Below, one piece after another: positions 7,897 through 17,379 of a DNA stretch of 26,303 nt. The notes below the pieces were generated by a model, which was not told where the DNA came from, made no database searches, and saw only the letters and a list, made by a program, of their open reading frames with translations. The stretch covers positions 1-26,303 of the forward strand of contig JAQBGV010000120.1 in assembly GCA_032128395.1 (NCBI GenBank), in the 5' to 3' direction. The DNA comes from JAQBGV01 sp032128395 (GTDB taxonomy: Bacteria > Planctomycetota > UBA8108 > UBA1146). Made by a program: the position numbers and the translations under genes. The number at the start of each line of letters is the position of its first letter. Positions within the stretch are counted from its first letter, which is position 1.

Positions 7897-8594
7897 CTCG
7901 ACGGCACCGTGCGCGCTGCCTCGACGAGAGAGGCGAACAGCGCGCGGCTCGGTGGGTCGCGAGGGGCGAGCTCGGGATGCCACTGCACACCGACCTGGAA
8001 GCGTCCCGGCCCGATCGCGCCCTCGATCACCCCGTCCTCCGCGATCGCCCACGGTCGCCAGCCGGGAGGGAGGGCCCCCACGCCCTGGTGGTGATGGCTC
8101 ACGATCGACTCTCCTCCCCGGGTCAGCGCGAGCTCGCCCGGGTCGTGCCAGACGACGGAGTGCCGCGGGCGCGGTCCGTCCGGTGTCGCGCGGCGGTGCA
8201 CGACCTGGTCGCCGACTTGGGATGGGATGTCGCCGATGATCCGCCCCCCCTCGAGCAGAACCAGGAGTTGGAACCCTGCGCAGATCCCGAGCGTGGGAAG
8301 ATCGCGCTCGAGCACCGCGCGACCGAGGTTCAGATCCCAGCTCTCGCGCCGCGGGTGGATCGCGGTGTACGCCGCCGGCGGGCTCGAGGGATCGACGGAG
8401 GAGGCGTAGTCATCGCCCCCGATGAAGAGCACGCCGGCCGCCTCCGAGAGCAGGTCGCTCGCCCGTGCGTCCGGGGGGAGCAGCAAGGGATCGGCCCCCG
8501 CCTCGAGGAGGGCATCGAGGTAGTCGGTGTAGACGAAGAGGCGTTCGCGTCCGTGATCCTCGACGTCGCAGTTCACCGCGATCCGTGGTCTCAT
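7893..8594 (-). CDS. Class-I glutamine amidotransferase-like hydrolase (peptidase C26, PuuD-like)
   Basis: 233-aa protein of the gamma-glutamyl hydrolase/PuuD group. The nucleophile is C105 in TLGICAGFQLL (the family usually has GICRG). The other triad members are H206 and E208 in VQWHPE. HHHQGV (167-172) and FIGGDDY (57-63, usually GGGD) match conserved loops. Relatives cleave gamma-glutamyl amides such as gamma-glutamyl-GABA; the substrate here is unknown. Start is the ATG at 8594 with GGGAGGG upstream. Its stop overlaps the lpxB start by the GTGA arrangement, so the two are co-translated. It diverges from the folC-like gene over 84 bases, which must hold both promoters; I see no clear consensus there. 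Confidence 0.85.
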   Translation of the reverse strand: MRPRIAVNCDVEDHGRERLFVYTDYLDALLEAGADPLLLPPDARASDLLSEAAGVLFIGGDDYASSVDPSSPPAAYTAIHPRRESWDLNLGRAVLERDLPTLGICAGFQLLVLLEGGRIIGDIPSQVGDQVVHRRATPDGPRPRHSVVWHDPGELALTRGGESIVSHHHQGVGALPPGWRPWAIAEDGVIEGAIGPGRFQVGVQWHPELAPRDPPSRALFASLVEAARTVPSR

Positions 8595-8678
8595 CTGCCC
8601 TCCCGCTGAGGATCGTGGGCGTTCCGCGAACCAACGTCAACGGAGCTGCGTGCGTGGTGACCGAGAGGGAGCGGCGCG

Positions 8679-9986
8679 ATGTCCCCCCAGACTCGAACAG
8701 ACCCGTCCCGTGCCCCGATTCCGGAGAACCCGCCGGCGTGCCGCGACGAGCTCGAGGAGTATCTCGCCACGTTCACCAACTACGAGACTTGGGCCTCCCT
8801 CCCCACCGATCGCCGACTGCTCGGTCCGCGGCGCTGCGCAGCCCTGCTCGAGCGCGCGGGACTCCTTCCGCCATCCGCTCGCGTCCTCCAAGTGGCGGGC
8901 TCGAAAGGAAAGGGATCGACGGTTCTCTGGATGGAGGCACTGCTCGCGGCCCGGAGTGTGCGCTGCATCGCGGCCCTCTCCCCACACCTCGAGCGGCTCG
9001 AGGAGAGGATCCGCAACGACGGAGCACCGATTCGCCCCGAGGAACTGCTCGCGACGATCGGGCGGCTGCATCCACACATTCAGTCACTCGATCGCGAGGA
9101 TCCCAATCTCCGTCCGACCTTCTTCGACTGGATCACGGCGGCTGCGGTCTCGGTGGCGGCGGAGACCCGAGCAGACTGGCTGATCCTGGAGGTCGGTCTC
9201 GGCGGCCCCCTCGACTCCAGCACCGCGGTCCCCCACGACGTCGGCGTCTTGACCACGATCGATCTCGAACATCGCGAGCAACTCGGTCCCACCCTCGGCG
9301 CGATCGCGGCGGAGAAGGCCCGGATCGCGCGCGCCGATCGACCGTTCTTGATCTCGGCCTGCGGTGAGCAGGACGCGGAGGCGCTGCGAGCCGCTCACTC
9401 CGTCGCGGAGGAGCGGGGGGCTCGAGTGATAATGATCGATGATGATCCGCGGGTCCCGGCTGCGATCGAACCCCCGCAACGCGGCAATCTGGCGGCAGCG
9501 CTCGCGGCGCTCGAGAGCGCGGGAACGGAGAGATTCGGCGAGGACGAGATCGCCCGTGCGATCTCGCGCGTCCATCTTCCCGCACGCCTCGAGATCCTCC
9601 CCGGCCCGCCGTCGCTCCTCCTCGACTCCGGCCATACGATCCGCTCGCTGCGATACTTCGCAGAGCGGTTCCGCACATTCCGCGCGGGCAGACCGGCGGC
9701 GATCCTCATCGGGATGATGGCGGACAAAGAGTGGCGAGAGGCACTCGCTCCGCTGCTCGAGGAGCGCGAGGTCGCCTGGCTGATCACCGCGGTGCCGGGA
9801 CCGCGCACCGAGGACCCGGAGGCGATCGCCAGATACTTTCGCGACGCGGGTCACGAAGCAGAAGTGTGGCCCCTCGATCGCGCGATACAAAGGCTCCGAG
9901 AGCTCGCACCATGCGCCCTCGCGATGACCGGCTCGTTCCACCTCGCGGGAGCCGTCCGCCGCGCGTGGGGACCAGCAGACCGCTGA
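8679..9986 (+). CDS. folC: FolC-like Mur ligase (folylpolyglutamate/dihydrofolate synthase family)
   Basis: 435-aa ATP-dependent ligase that adds glutamate to folates. The N-terminal TNYE (33-36) and the P-loop GSKGKGS (74-80) are typical of FolC. SPHLERLEERIRNDG matches the family's SPHL loop, EVGLGGPLDSST matches EVGLGGRLDATN, and TTIDLEHREQLGPTLGAIAAEKA matches the metal-binding segment. The C-terminal domain has LLDSGHT (usually LDGAHN) and GMMADKEW. The LDSGHT change is unusual for the glutamate-ligase domain. Start ATG at 8679 has GAGAGGGAG 8 bases upstream. No other folate gene is adjacent. The family is clear; whether it has both DHFS and FPGS activities cannot be read. Confidence 0.85.
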   Translation: MSPQTRTDPSRAPIPENPPACRDELEEYLATFTNYETWASLPTDRRLLGPRRCAALLERAGLLPPSARVLQVAGSKGKGSTVLWMEALLAARSVRCIAALSPHLERLEERIRNDGAPIRPEELLATIGRLHPHIQSLDREDPNLRPTFFDWITAAAVSVAAETRADWLILEVGLGGPLDSSTAVPHDVGVLTTIDLEHREQLGPTLGAIAAEKARIARADRPFLISACGEQDAEALRAAHSVAEERGARVIMIDDDPRVPAAIEPPQRGNLAAALAALESAGTERFGEDEIARAISRVHLPARLEILPGPPSLLLDSGHTIRSLRYFAERFRTFRAGRPAAILIGMMADKEWREALAPLLEEREVAWLITAVPGPRTEDPEAIARYFRDAGHEAEVWPLDRAIQRLRELAPCALAMTGSFHLAGAVRRAWGPADR

Positions 9987-10013
9987 GCAGAACGGCCAGG
10001 GAAACGGAAAACA

Positions 10014-10051
10014 GGAAGGGGCGCCGAGCCAAGCGGCTCCGAATTCCTTCC
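10014..10051 (+). terminator. Nested hairpin after the folC-like gene
   Basis: GGAAGG (10014-10019) pairs with CCTTCC (10046-10051), and inside it GAGCC (10026-10030) pairs with GGCTC (10035-10039). It starts 28 bases after the stop. It is followed by a C-run rather than T, so intrinsic termination is doubtful. Confidence 0.35.
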
Positions 10052-10054
10052 CCC

Positions 10055-10252
10055 CGATCGAACGCGATCAAGACACCCCGCGAATCAAAGTCTCAACACC
10101 GCAGGTGTTGAACCAAAAACACGCCCGATCGAAGGCGATCAAGACACCCCGCGAAACAAAGTCTCAACACCGCCAGGTGTTGAACCGAGAACAAAGTCTC
10201 AACACCGCCAGGTGTTGAACCGAGAACAAAATCTCAACACCGCCAGCTGTTG
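10055..10252. repeat. Tandem hairpin-repeat array between convergent genes
   Basis: A 71-base unit beginning CGATCGAA starts at 10055 and 10126. Each contains the hairpin CAACACC-(G)CCA/GCA-GGTGTTG. The second unit is followed by two extra 35-base copies, so hairpins sit at 10094-10110, 10165-10182, 10200-10217 and 10235-10252. The last copy is decayed (GCTGTTG). A second small stem, GATCG-N4-CGATC, opens each 71-base unit. The array fills the gap between folC and clpC stops, so it may act as a two-way terminator or mRNA 3' stabiliser. There are no unique spacers, so it is not a CRISPR. Confidence 0.85.
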
Positions 10253-10267
10253 AACCAAAAACACGCT

Positions 10268-12751
<2,484 letters not shown>

Positions 12752-12982
12752 TCGAACTCTCTCCGGCGGCGGGGTGGTCGCCGGCTACCCCGCGGTTCCA
12801 CGCTCACTCCGCCGGTGGATCACAGGCAGAGCTCGGCCCGCGGCTCCCGCCCCGCCGACGTGCGGAGAGAAGAGTCGCATCGGGCCCCAATCGAGAGGCG
12901 TCCGCTTCTCGAAACTACCGGACGAGACCCTCGTTCTCGAAGTTCCACGCTCCGGAAAATCTACACTCAGGCAGTCGCTCCC

Positions 12983-13019
12983 CCGTCGGTGTCGGCCCTG
13001 TCCGGGCAGATCCCGACGG
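12983..13019 (-). promoter_or_regulatory. Hairpin in the clpC leader
   Basis: CCGTCGG (12983-12989) pairs with CCGACGG (13013-13019), with an inner GCCC/GGGC stem. It lies just downstream of the candidate clpC promoter, so it would fold at the very 5' end of that transcript. The remaining gap (12752-12982) shows no gene. Confidence 0.35.
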
Positions 13020-13024
13020 AGGAA

Positions 13025-13053
13025 ATTCTCTCCCCCCCACCGTGGGCCGTCAA
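13025..13053 (-). promoter_or_regulatory. Candidate sigma-70-type promoter for clpC
   Basis: On the minus strand TTGACG (13053-13048), a 17-base spacer and GAGAAT (13030-13025). The -35 hexamer overlaps the mcsB stop codon. The match is 5/6 and 4/6 to consensus, so it is suggestive only. Confidence 0.3.
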
Positions 13054-14111
13054 GTCGCGCGCAGATCCTTGAGATATTCTCGTACCTGGGTGGCGCGGAC
13101 GACGTCTCGTTCCTTCGAATCCAACTCGCCGCCTTCGACCTTCTGAAGGTGTCCTGGCTGCGAGAACAGAAACAGCTCGTTGACGTGGTGGATCTCGAGA
13201 TGCCCGATCAGACTCGCGGTCACTCCGAGGCGAACCAGGGAGAGGCTCTCCATCGTCTCCTTCGAAGTGATCATCCGCGCGTTCTCCAAGATCCCGTAGG
13301 CACGCCAGACCTTGTCCTCGAGTACCTCGCGCTTGCTGGAGAGGAGTTCCTTCCGGATCTTGCGCTCGAAGCTGATGATCTGCGGCAAAATCGAGGAGAT
13401 GTTGCCGATGATCTCCTCCTCGGAGAGCCCGAGGGTGCGCTGATTGGAGATCTGGTAGAAATCGCCGAGAGCCTGCGTCCCCTCACCGAACAGCCCCCGG
13501 ACCGCCAGACTGATCTTGGTCACCGCCTGGAAGACTTTCTCGATCTGTCGGGTCATCACCAGGGCGGGGAGATGCAGCATCACGGAAGCACGCAACCCCG
13601 TCCCGACGTTCGTCGGACAGGCGGTCAGGTAGCCATATTGATCGTCGAACGCGAAGTCGAGGACTTCCTCGAGCCGACGGTCGATCTCGTCCATCGCCCG
13701 CCAGGCCTCCTCGAGCTGGAATCCGGAGCGCATCGACTGCTGCCGGAGATGGTCCTCTTCGTTGACCATCAAGGAGGTGGTCTCTCCGCCGTCGAAGGCG
13801 ACCGTGCGCGCCCCCGACGCGAACGCGTGCTCTCGGCTGATCAAGTGCCGTTCCAGCAGCACGAGGCGGTCGATGCTCTCGAGGGACTCGACATCGAGGC
13901 GACGCAGCTCGAGGTGCCCCACGAGTTGGTCGAAGGCCTCGGTGATCTCCTCGGCGACCAGACGCTTCTGACGCTCATCGGCCCGGGAGAGGAAGAGATG
14001 ATCCGCGAGGTTCCGTGCGAGTCGGATGCGACTGGAGATCACCACATCCGAGTCTGGCCCCTCGCCAGAGAGCCACTCCCCCGCCCTCGATGTGAAGTCG
14101 GAGAGCTGCAC
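13050..14111 (-). CDS. mcsB: Protein arginine kinase McsB
   Basis: 353-aa ATP:guanido phosphotransferase-fold kinase that phosphorylates arginines on damaged proteins and marks them for ClpC-ClpP. Motifs are SSRIRLARNL (26-35), the NEEDHLRQQSM loop (117-127) holding the catalytic acid region, and CPTNVGTGLRASVMLHLP (165-182) with the family cysteine C165. Near the C-terminus RDVVRA (335-340) matches the RDxxRA phosphoarginine-binding motif of McsB allostery. Start is GTG at 14111 with AGAGGT just upstream; it begins one base after the mcsA stop, so the pair is translationally coupled. It has the usual length and intact active-site motifs, so it should be active. Its context with mcsA and clpC supports the role directly. 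Confidence 0.96.
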   Translation of the reverse strand: MQLSDFTSRAGEWLSGEGPDSDVVISSRIRLARNLADHLFLSRADERQKRLVAEEITEAFDQLVGHLELRRLDVESLESIDRLVLLERHLISREHAFASGARTVAFDGGETTSLMVNEEDHLRQQSMRSGFQLEEAWRAMDEIDRRLEEVLDFAFDDQYGYLTACPTNVGTGLRASVMLHLPALVMTRQIEKVFQAVTKISLAVRGLFGEGTQALGDFYQISNQRTLGLSEEEIIGNISSILPQIISFERKIRKELLSSKREVLEDKVWRAYGILENARMITSKETMESLSLVRLGVTASLIGHLEIHHVNELFLFSQPGHLQKVEGGELDSKERDVVRATQVREYLKDLRAT

Positions 14112-14112
14112 C

Positions 14113-14607
14113 CTACCTCTTCTCCAGCATGTGAATGCGGTCGCGGATGTTCGCAGCCTGCTCGTACTGTTCCGAGTCGACGGCAGTCCGGAGTTCCCGC
14201 TTGAGATCGTCGATCTGCCGGCGTTTGCTCATCTCCATCCCGACGCGCACCGGCATCTTCCCGCGGTGCTGGACCGCGCCGTGCACTTTGTCGAGCAGGT
14301 AGTCGAGCTCCTTGCGGAAGACTCGGTAATCGGAAGCGCAGCCGAACTTGCCGGTGGCGCGAAACTCCTGGTAGTCGATCTCGCAAACGGGACAGATCTG
14401 CGCTGCGGCGGGCTTGGAGTCGGTGGTCGGAGTGTCCGACAACTGACCGAAGAATTCGGGGAGGGAGAGGTTCTTCACGTGCGAGTGGATCGCCACGCCC
14501 TTCTCTTGGGCACAGGCCTCGCAGAGGTGGACCTCTTTCTTCTGGTTGTTGCTGATCTCAGTCAAATGAACGGTGGCGACCGATTCTCGGCAGATCTCAC
14601 ATTTCAT
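14113..14607 (-). CDS. mcsA: McsA-like zinc-finger activator of McsB
   Basis: 164-aa adaptor with paired CxxC motifs: CEIC (3-6), CEAC (29-32) and CPVC (72-75). A fourth position reads GKFGCASDY (C90, D93), where relatives have a second CxxC, so one zinc ligand is replaced by Asp. The C-terminal helix ELRTAVDSEQYEQAANIRDRIHML (139-161) is a UVR motif of the kind shared by McsA, UvrB and ClpC. In Firmicutes, McsA activates McsB. Start is the ATG at 14607; its only ribosome-site candidate, GAGTGA, overlaps the stop of the short ORF upstream. mcsB follows after one base. No ctsR repressor gene is seen. Confidence 0.92.
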   Translation of the reverse strand: MKCEICRESVATVHLTEISNNQKKEVHLCEACAQEKGVAIHSHVKNLSLPEFFGQLSDTPTTDSKPAAAQICPVCEIDYQEFRATGKFGCASDYRVFRKELDYLLDKVHGAVQHRGKMPVRVGMEMSKRRQIDDLKRELRTAVDSEQYEQAANIRDRIHMLEKR

Positions 14608-14611
14608 CGAA

Positions 14612-14704
14612 TCACTCGTCCGAGTTCCATCGTGCCACGATTTCGAGCTCCGAGTTCCCCGAGAAAACCCACCTGCCGTCCGCCATTCTCACGACTTCCT
14701 TCAT
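14612..14704 (-). CDS. Possible 30-aa leader ORF ahead of mcsA
   Basis: An ATG at 14704 (with an in-frame ATG five codons upstream) follows the strong ribosome site AAAGGGGGG. It opens a 30-codon frame starting MKEVVRMADGRW and ending WNSDE, with GC-rich third positions as in neighbouring genes. Its TGA lies 4 bases before the mcsA ATG, which lacks a good ribosome site, so translation of the ORF may drive mcsA. I recognise no family. It could be a real small protein, a coupling leader or chance. Confidence 0.4.
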   Translation of the reverse strand: MKEVVRMADGRWVFSGNSELEIVARWNSDE

Positions 14705-14791
14705 CGGCCCCCCTTTCATCGGACTGGCCGCCCCGGGCCTGGAGGCCTTTTGCCAAGGGCATCGCTAGGGGGGCCAGGCACTGCACGCCCG

Positions 14792-15478
14792 TCAGGGCAC
14801 GATGTCCCACCCTTGGACGGCCCGGGCCACCGCGAGGGTATCCGGGCACGCAGCGGCGAGTACTGCATCTTCCTGGAGAAGGCGGGCCAAGTGAAGGAGG
14901 TCCCGCCACTCATCGACATCCCGCAGGGGCGGAATCTCACGCCACGGCAGCCGGAGATTCCGAAAGGCGCGACGGGTCCGCTCGAGGACGCCCGGTTCCC
15001 CCCACCCGGCGTCTGGGAAGAGTGCCTCAAGATCGACAGGGCCGCAAGGCAGGGCGATCAGGTGAAATCCACCGTCCTCGGAGGGCCCGAGGACCGCCTC
15101 TCCGGCCCGCACTCCTTCCGCCGCCGAGGTGATCTGTCGCGGATCGAGATGGGGTGCGTCCGCTCCGATGGCGATCGCACCCGGCGCTTCTCCTCCCGGA
15201 CTACCCGGCCGAAACGCAGCCCGTAGTCGAGCGCCGAGTGGACCGGTCGATTGAGGTCGGTATCGGGGTATCTCGCCGAGGAGATCTCGAAACGCGGCAT
15301 CGTCCGGCCTGTCCCCGAGAAGCCACATCGGTGTCCCGGGGAGATCGCCGAAACGCCGCACGGTGTCGCGCAGGAGCGCCTCCGCGACCATGCATGCACG
15401 CGCTTTCCCGATCGTCGCGGCGAGTCGCGTCTTGACGTTCCCCGGACGCGGCAATTTCGCGAACACAAAAAGTGGCAC
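14792..15478 (-). CDS. DUF2064/TIGR04282-type glycosyltransferase-like protein
   Basis: 228-aa nucleotidyl/glycosyl-transferase-fold protein. The N-terminus VPLFVFAKLPRPGNVKTRLA matches the family signature (VFAKxPxPGxVKTRL). IAIGADAPHLDP carries the DxP metal/nucleotide motif, and GPSEDGGFHLIAL matches GPxxDGGYxLIG. Members are annotated as glycosyltransferases linked to arsenosugar or hopanoid-type pathways, but no such genes are near, so the substrate is open. The frame is open back to 15622. I prefer GTG at 15478 because it fits the usual N-terminus and because the upstream codons (15479-15600) are AT-rich at third positions; GTG at 15517 is an alternative. It precedes the mcsA set on the same strand. 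Confidence 0.75.
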   Translation of the reverse strand: MPLFVFAKLPRPGNVKTRLAATIGKARACMVAEALLRDTVRRFGDLPGTPMWLLGDRPDDAAFRDLLGEIPRYRPQSTGPLGARLRAAFRPGSPGGEAPGAIAIGADAPHLDPRQITSAAEGVRAGEAVLGPSEDGGFHLIALPCGPVDLEALFPDAGWGEPGVLERTRRAFRNLRLPWREIPPLRDVDEWRDLLHLARLLQEDAVLAAACPDTLAVARAVQGWDIVP

Positions 15479-15552
15479 CGCGGAGCGCGGTCCTGATGAG
15501 CTATCTTCAATCACCACAAGTGTTTCGGTAAATTGGTCCGATGGAGATTTGA

Positions 15553-15580
15553 TTGACACTCCCCCGATGGAGATTAGAAT
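15553..15580 (+). promoter_or_regulatory. Near-consensus sigma-70-type promoter upstream of nusA
   Basis: TTGACA (15553-15558), a 16-base spacer and TAGAAT (15575-15580). It lies in an unusually AT-rich patch. CCGATGGAGATT occurs twice, 27 bases apart, once just before the -35 and once in the spacer, like a paired operator. Transcription would start near 15587 and give a leader of about 325 bases before nusA. Confidence 0.5.
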
Positions 15581-15911
15581 CAGCCACCTTGCCGGATTCG
15601 GCATGGTGCCGCCACCGCCCACTTCTCGTCGTTGGCCTCGTTCGCCAAGCGACTTGCCCGTCGATCGGTCGCTGGTCGATCAGGCTGGTCGATCAGCCGG
15701 GGGAAGTTCGATTGAGGTGGTGAGCCCCCGGAACGGCGAGCAAGGGAACCATCGCCGCAGGTTCCCGGCTCGCCTCGCTTCGCGGCTCCGGGCGACCCCC
15801 CGGGGTCGCGTTGTCACATCCGGGTCGAGGTTCGACAGGTCGAGGTTCGACAGCGTGTCGATCGCGGAACTGTTTTTGTAGTTCTAGGCGGGGCAGAGTG
15901 CCCCATCGGCG
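15581..15911 (+). promoter_or_regulatory. Structured nusA leader without a gene
   Basis: No convincing ORF here. It contains a 13-base-period direct repeat CTGGTCGATCAG (15672-15683, 15685-15696), a 14-bp hairpin GGCGAGC-GGGAACC/GGTTCCC-GCTCGCC (15735-15774), a GCGACCCC/GGGGTCGC hairpin (15792-15809), two perfect 15-base copies of GGTCGAGGTTCGACA (15823-15852) and a small GGGGC/GCCCC hairpin just before the start (15890-15904). It may be an autoregulatory leader for nusA-infB, or a cluster of REP-like repeats. Confidence 0.45.
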
Positions 15912-17291
15912 ATGAGTGAAAGAGCAGCGCGCCCGATGAACACCGAGTTCCTTCGCCTAGTCGACACGATTCACCGTGATCGCCAGGTCGACAAGGAAGT
16001 CATCTTCATAGGGATCGAGCTCGCGCTCGTCTCGGCGGCCCAGAAGAAGTTCGGGACCACCGAGGGGATCGAAGTCTCGATCGACCGAGAGTCCGGCGAG
16101 ATCTCTGCGACCGTCGAGGGGGAACATCTCAGCCCCGAGGATCTCGGGCGGATCGCCGCCGGGAGTGGGAAACAAGTCCTCTACCAAAAGATCCGCGAGG
16201 CAGAGCGCGAAGTGGTCGAGCGCGAATACGCCCCTCGGGTCAGGGAGATGCTGAACGGCAAGGTGCAGTCGCGCAAAGGGGGCGGACTCGTGATCGAGCT
16301 CGGCCCGCGCGCAGAGGGGTTCATGCCCCGGAGCGAGCAATCGGCGGCGGAAGACTTCCACGAGGGTGACCGAATTCGCGTCGTCCTCAAGGAGGTCAAC
16401 ATGCAGCCGAATCGGGTGCAGCTGCTCGTGTCACGCGCCTCGCCAGAGCTGGTGCGCCGACTGTTCGAGCAAGAGATTCCCGAAGTCGCCGACTATGTCG
16501 TCGAGATCAAGGCGATCGCCCGCGAGGCGGGATACCGCACGAAGATCGCGGTGGCGACCTTGGACCAGAACGTCGACTGCGTCGGCGCCTGCGTCGGAGT
16601 CAAGGGATCGCGCATCCGCAACATCGTGGATGAGCTCCATGGCGAGAAGATCGACATCGTGCGCTGGAACGATTCGATCGAGATCATGATCGTCGAAGCG
16701 CTGAAGCCGGCGGAGATCGCCTCGCTGGAACTCGACTACGAAACCCGGACCGCGATCGTCTACGTCCATCCCGAGCAACAGTCGCTCGCGATCGGACGAA
16801 AGGGACAGAACGTCCGGCTGGCGAGCAAGCTCACCGGCTGGGAACTGAACATCACCGCGATCTCGGAAGAGGATCTCGCGCGGCTGCGTTCGGAAGCGCT
16901 CACGCGGCAGGCGGACGACATCTTCGGCGAGAAGCTCGCGGCCCTCGAGGGCAGACCTGCCGCAGTGCCGTCCGCCTCGAGCAGCGCGCTGGATGCGCTC
17001 TTCTCCGCCCAGCCTGGGGAGACGGCTACCAAAGCGGGGATTCCTGCCGATGAGGTTCCGGAAGGGTACGAGCTCCCCGAGGGGTACGAGTACACCGAGG
17101 GTGACGTGGTGATCGGTCTCGAGGACCTCCCCGGGGTCGATGACGCCGTGGCGAATCGGCTGGTCGAGGCGGGGCTCGATTCCACCGAGGCCCTGCTCGC
17201 CGCGGGGGTGGAGGGGTTGGCGAAAATCGAAGGTCTCGACGCCGAGAAGGCGGAGAAGATCCTGATCTTCCTCGAGGGAGGCGAATTGTAA
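15912..17291 (+). CDS. nusA: Transcription termination/antitermination factor NusA
   Basis: 459-aa RNA-polymerase-bound factor controlling pausing, termination and antitermination. The N-terminal RNAP-binding domain covers about residues 9-110. An S1 domain (about 113-178) begins NGKVQSRKGGGLVIEL. KH1 carries GVKGSRIRNIVDEL near 229, and KH2 carries AIGRKGQNVRLASKL near 293. A linker with PEGYELPEGYEYTEGD leads to a C-terminal helix-hairpin-helix (about 400-457; EDLPGVDDAVANRLVEAG). Start is ATG 15912 or ATG 15936; neither has a strong ribosome site, and MNTEFLRLVD at 15936 is closer to the usual N-terminus. It heads nusA-infB-rbfA; the usual rimP upstream and ylxR downstream are absent. Confidence 0.95.
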   Translation: MSERAARPMNTEFLRLVDTIHRDRQVDKEVIFIGIELALVSAAQKKFGTTEGIEVSIDRESGEISATVEGEHLSPEDLGRIAAGSGKQVLYQKIREAEREVVEREYAPRVREMLNGKVQSRKGGGLVIELGPRAEGFMPRSEQSAAEDFHEGDRIRVVLKEVNMQPNRVQLLVSRASPELVRRLFEQEIPEVADYVVEIKAIAREAGYRTKIAVATLDQNVDCVGACVGVKGSRIRNIVDELHGEKIDIVRWNDSIEIMIVEALKPAEIASLELDYETRTAIVYVHPEQQSLAIGRKGQNVRLASKLTGWELNITAISEEDLARLRSEALTRQADDIFGEKLAALEGRPAAVPSASSSALDALFSAQPGETATKAGIPADEVPEGYELPEGYEYTEGDVVIGLEDLPGVDDAVANRLVEAGLDSTEALLAAGVEGLAKIEGLDAEKAEKILIFLEGGEL

Positions 17292-17379
17292 CGATCCGTG
17301 CAGTCGGATCGTCGATACGAGTCGAATCGATGAGGTCTCGGTCGGTCTGAACGGACCGCTGAGATCGGGAAAGAGGCAC

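Noticed and set aside
10094..10252. CRISPR-like regular repeats
   Set aside because: The whole 35-base period is repeated, with no unique spacers, and no cas genes are present.
14736..14752. Hairpin GGCCT/AGGCC followed by TTTT on the plus strand as a terminator
   Set aside because: No plus-strand gene lies upstream, and on the minus strand there is no T-tract after the stem.
15823..15852. Possible tRNA, because GGTTCGA occurs twice
   Set aside because: No acceptor stem, D-arm or anticodon arm can be paired around it; it is a simple 15-base tandem duplication.
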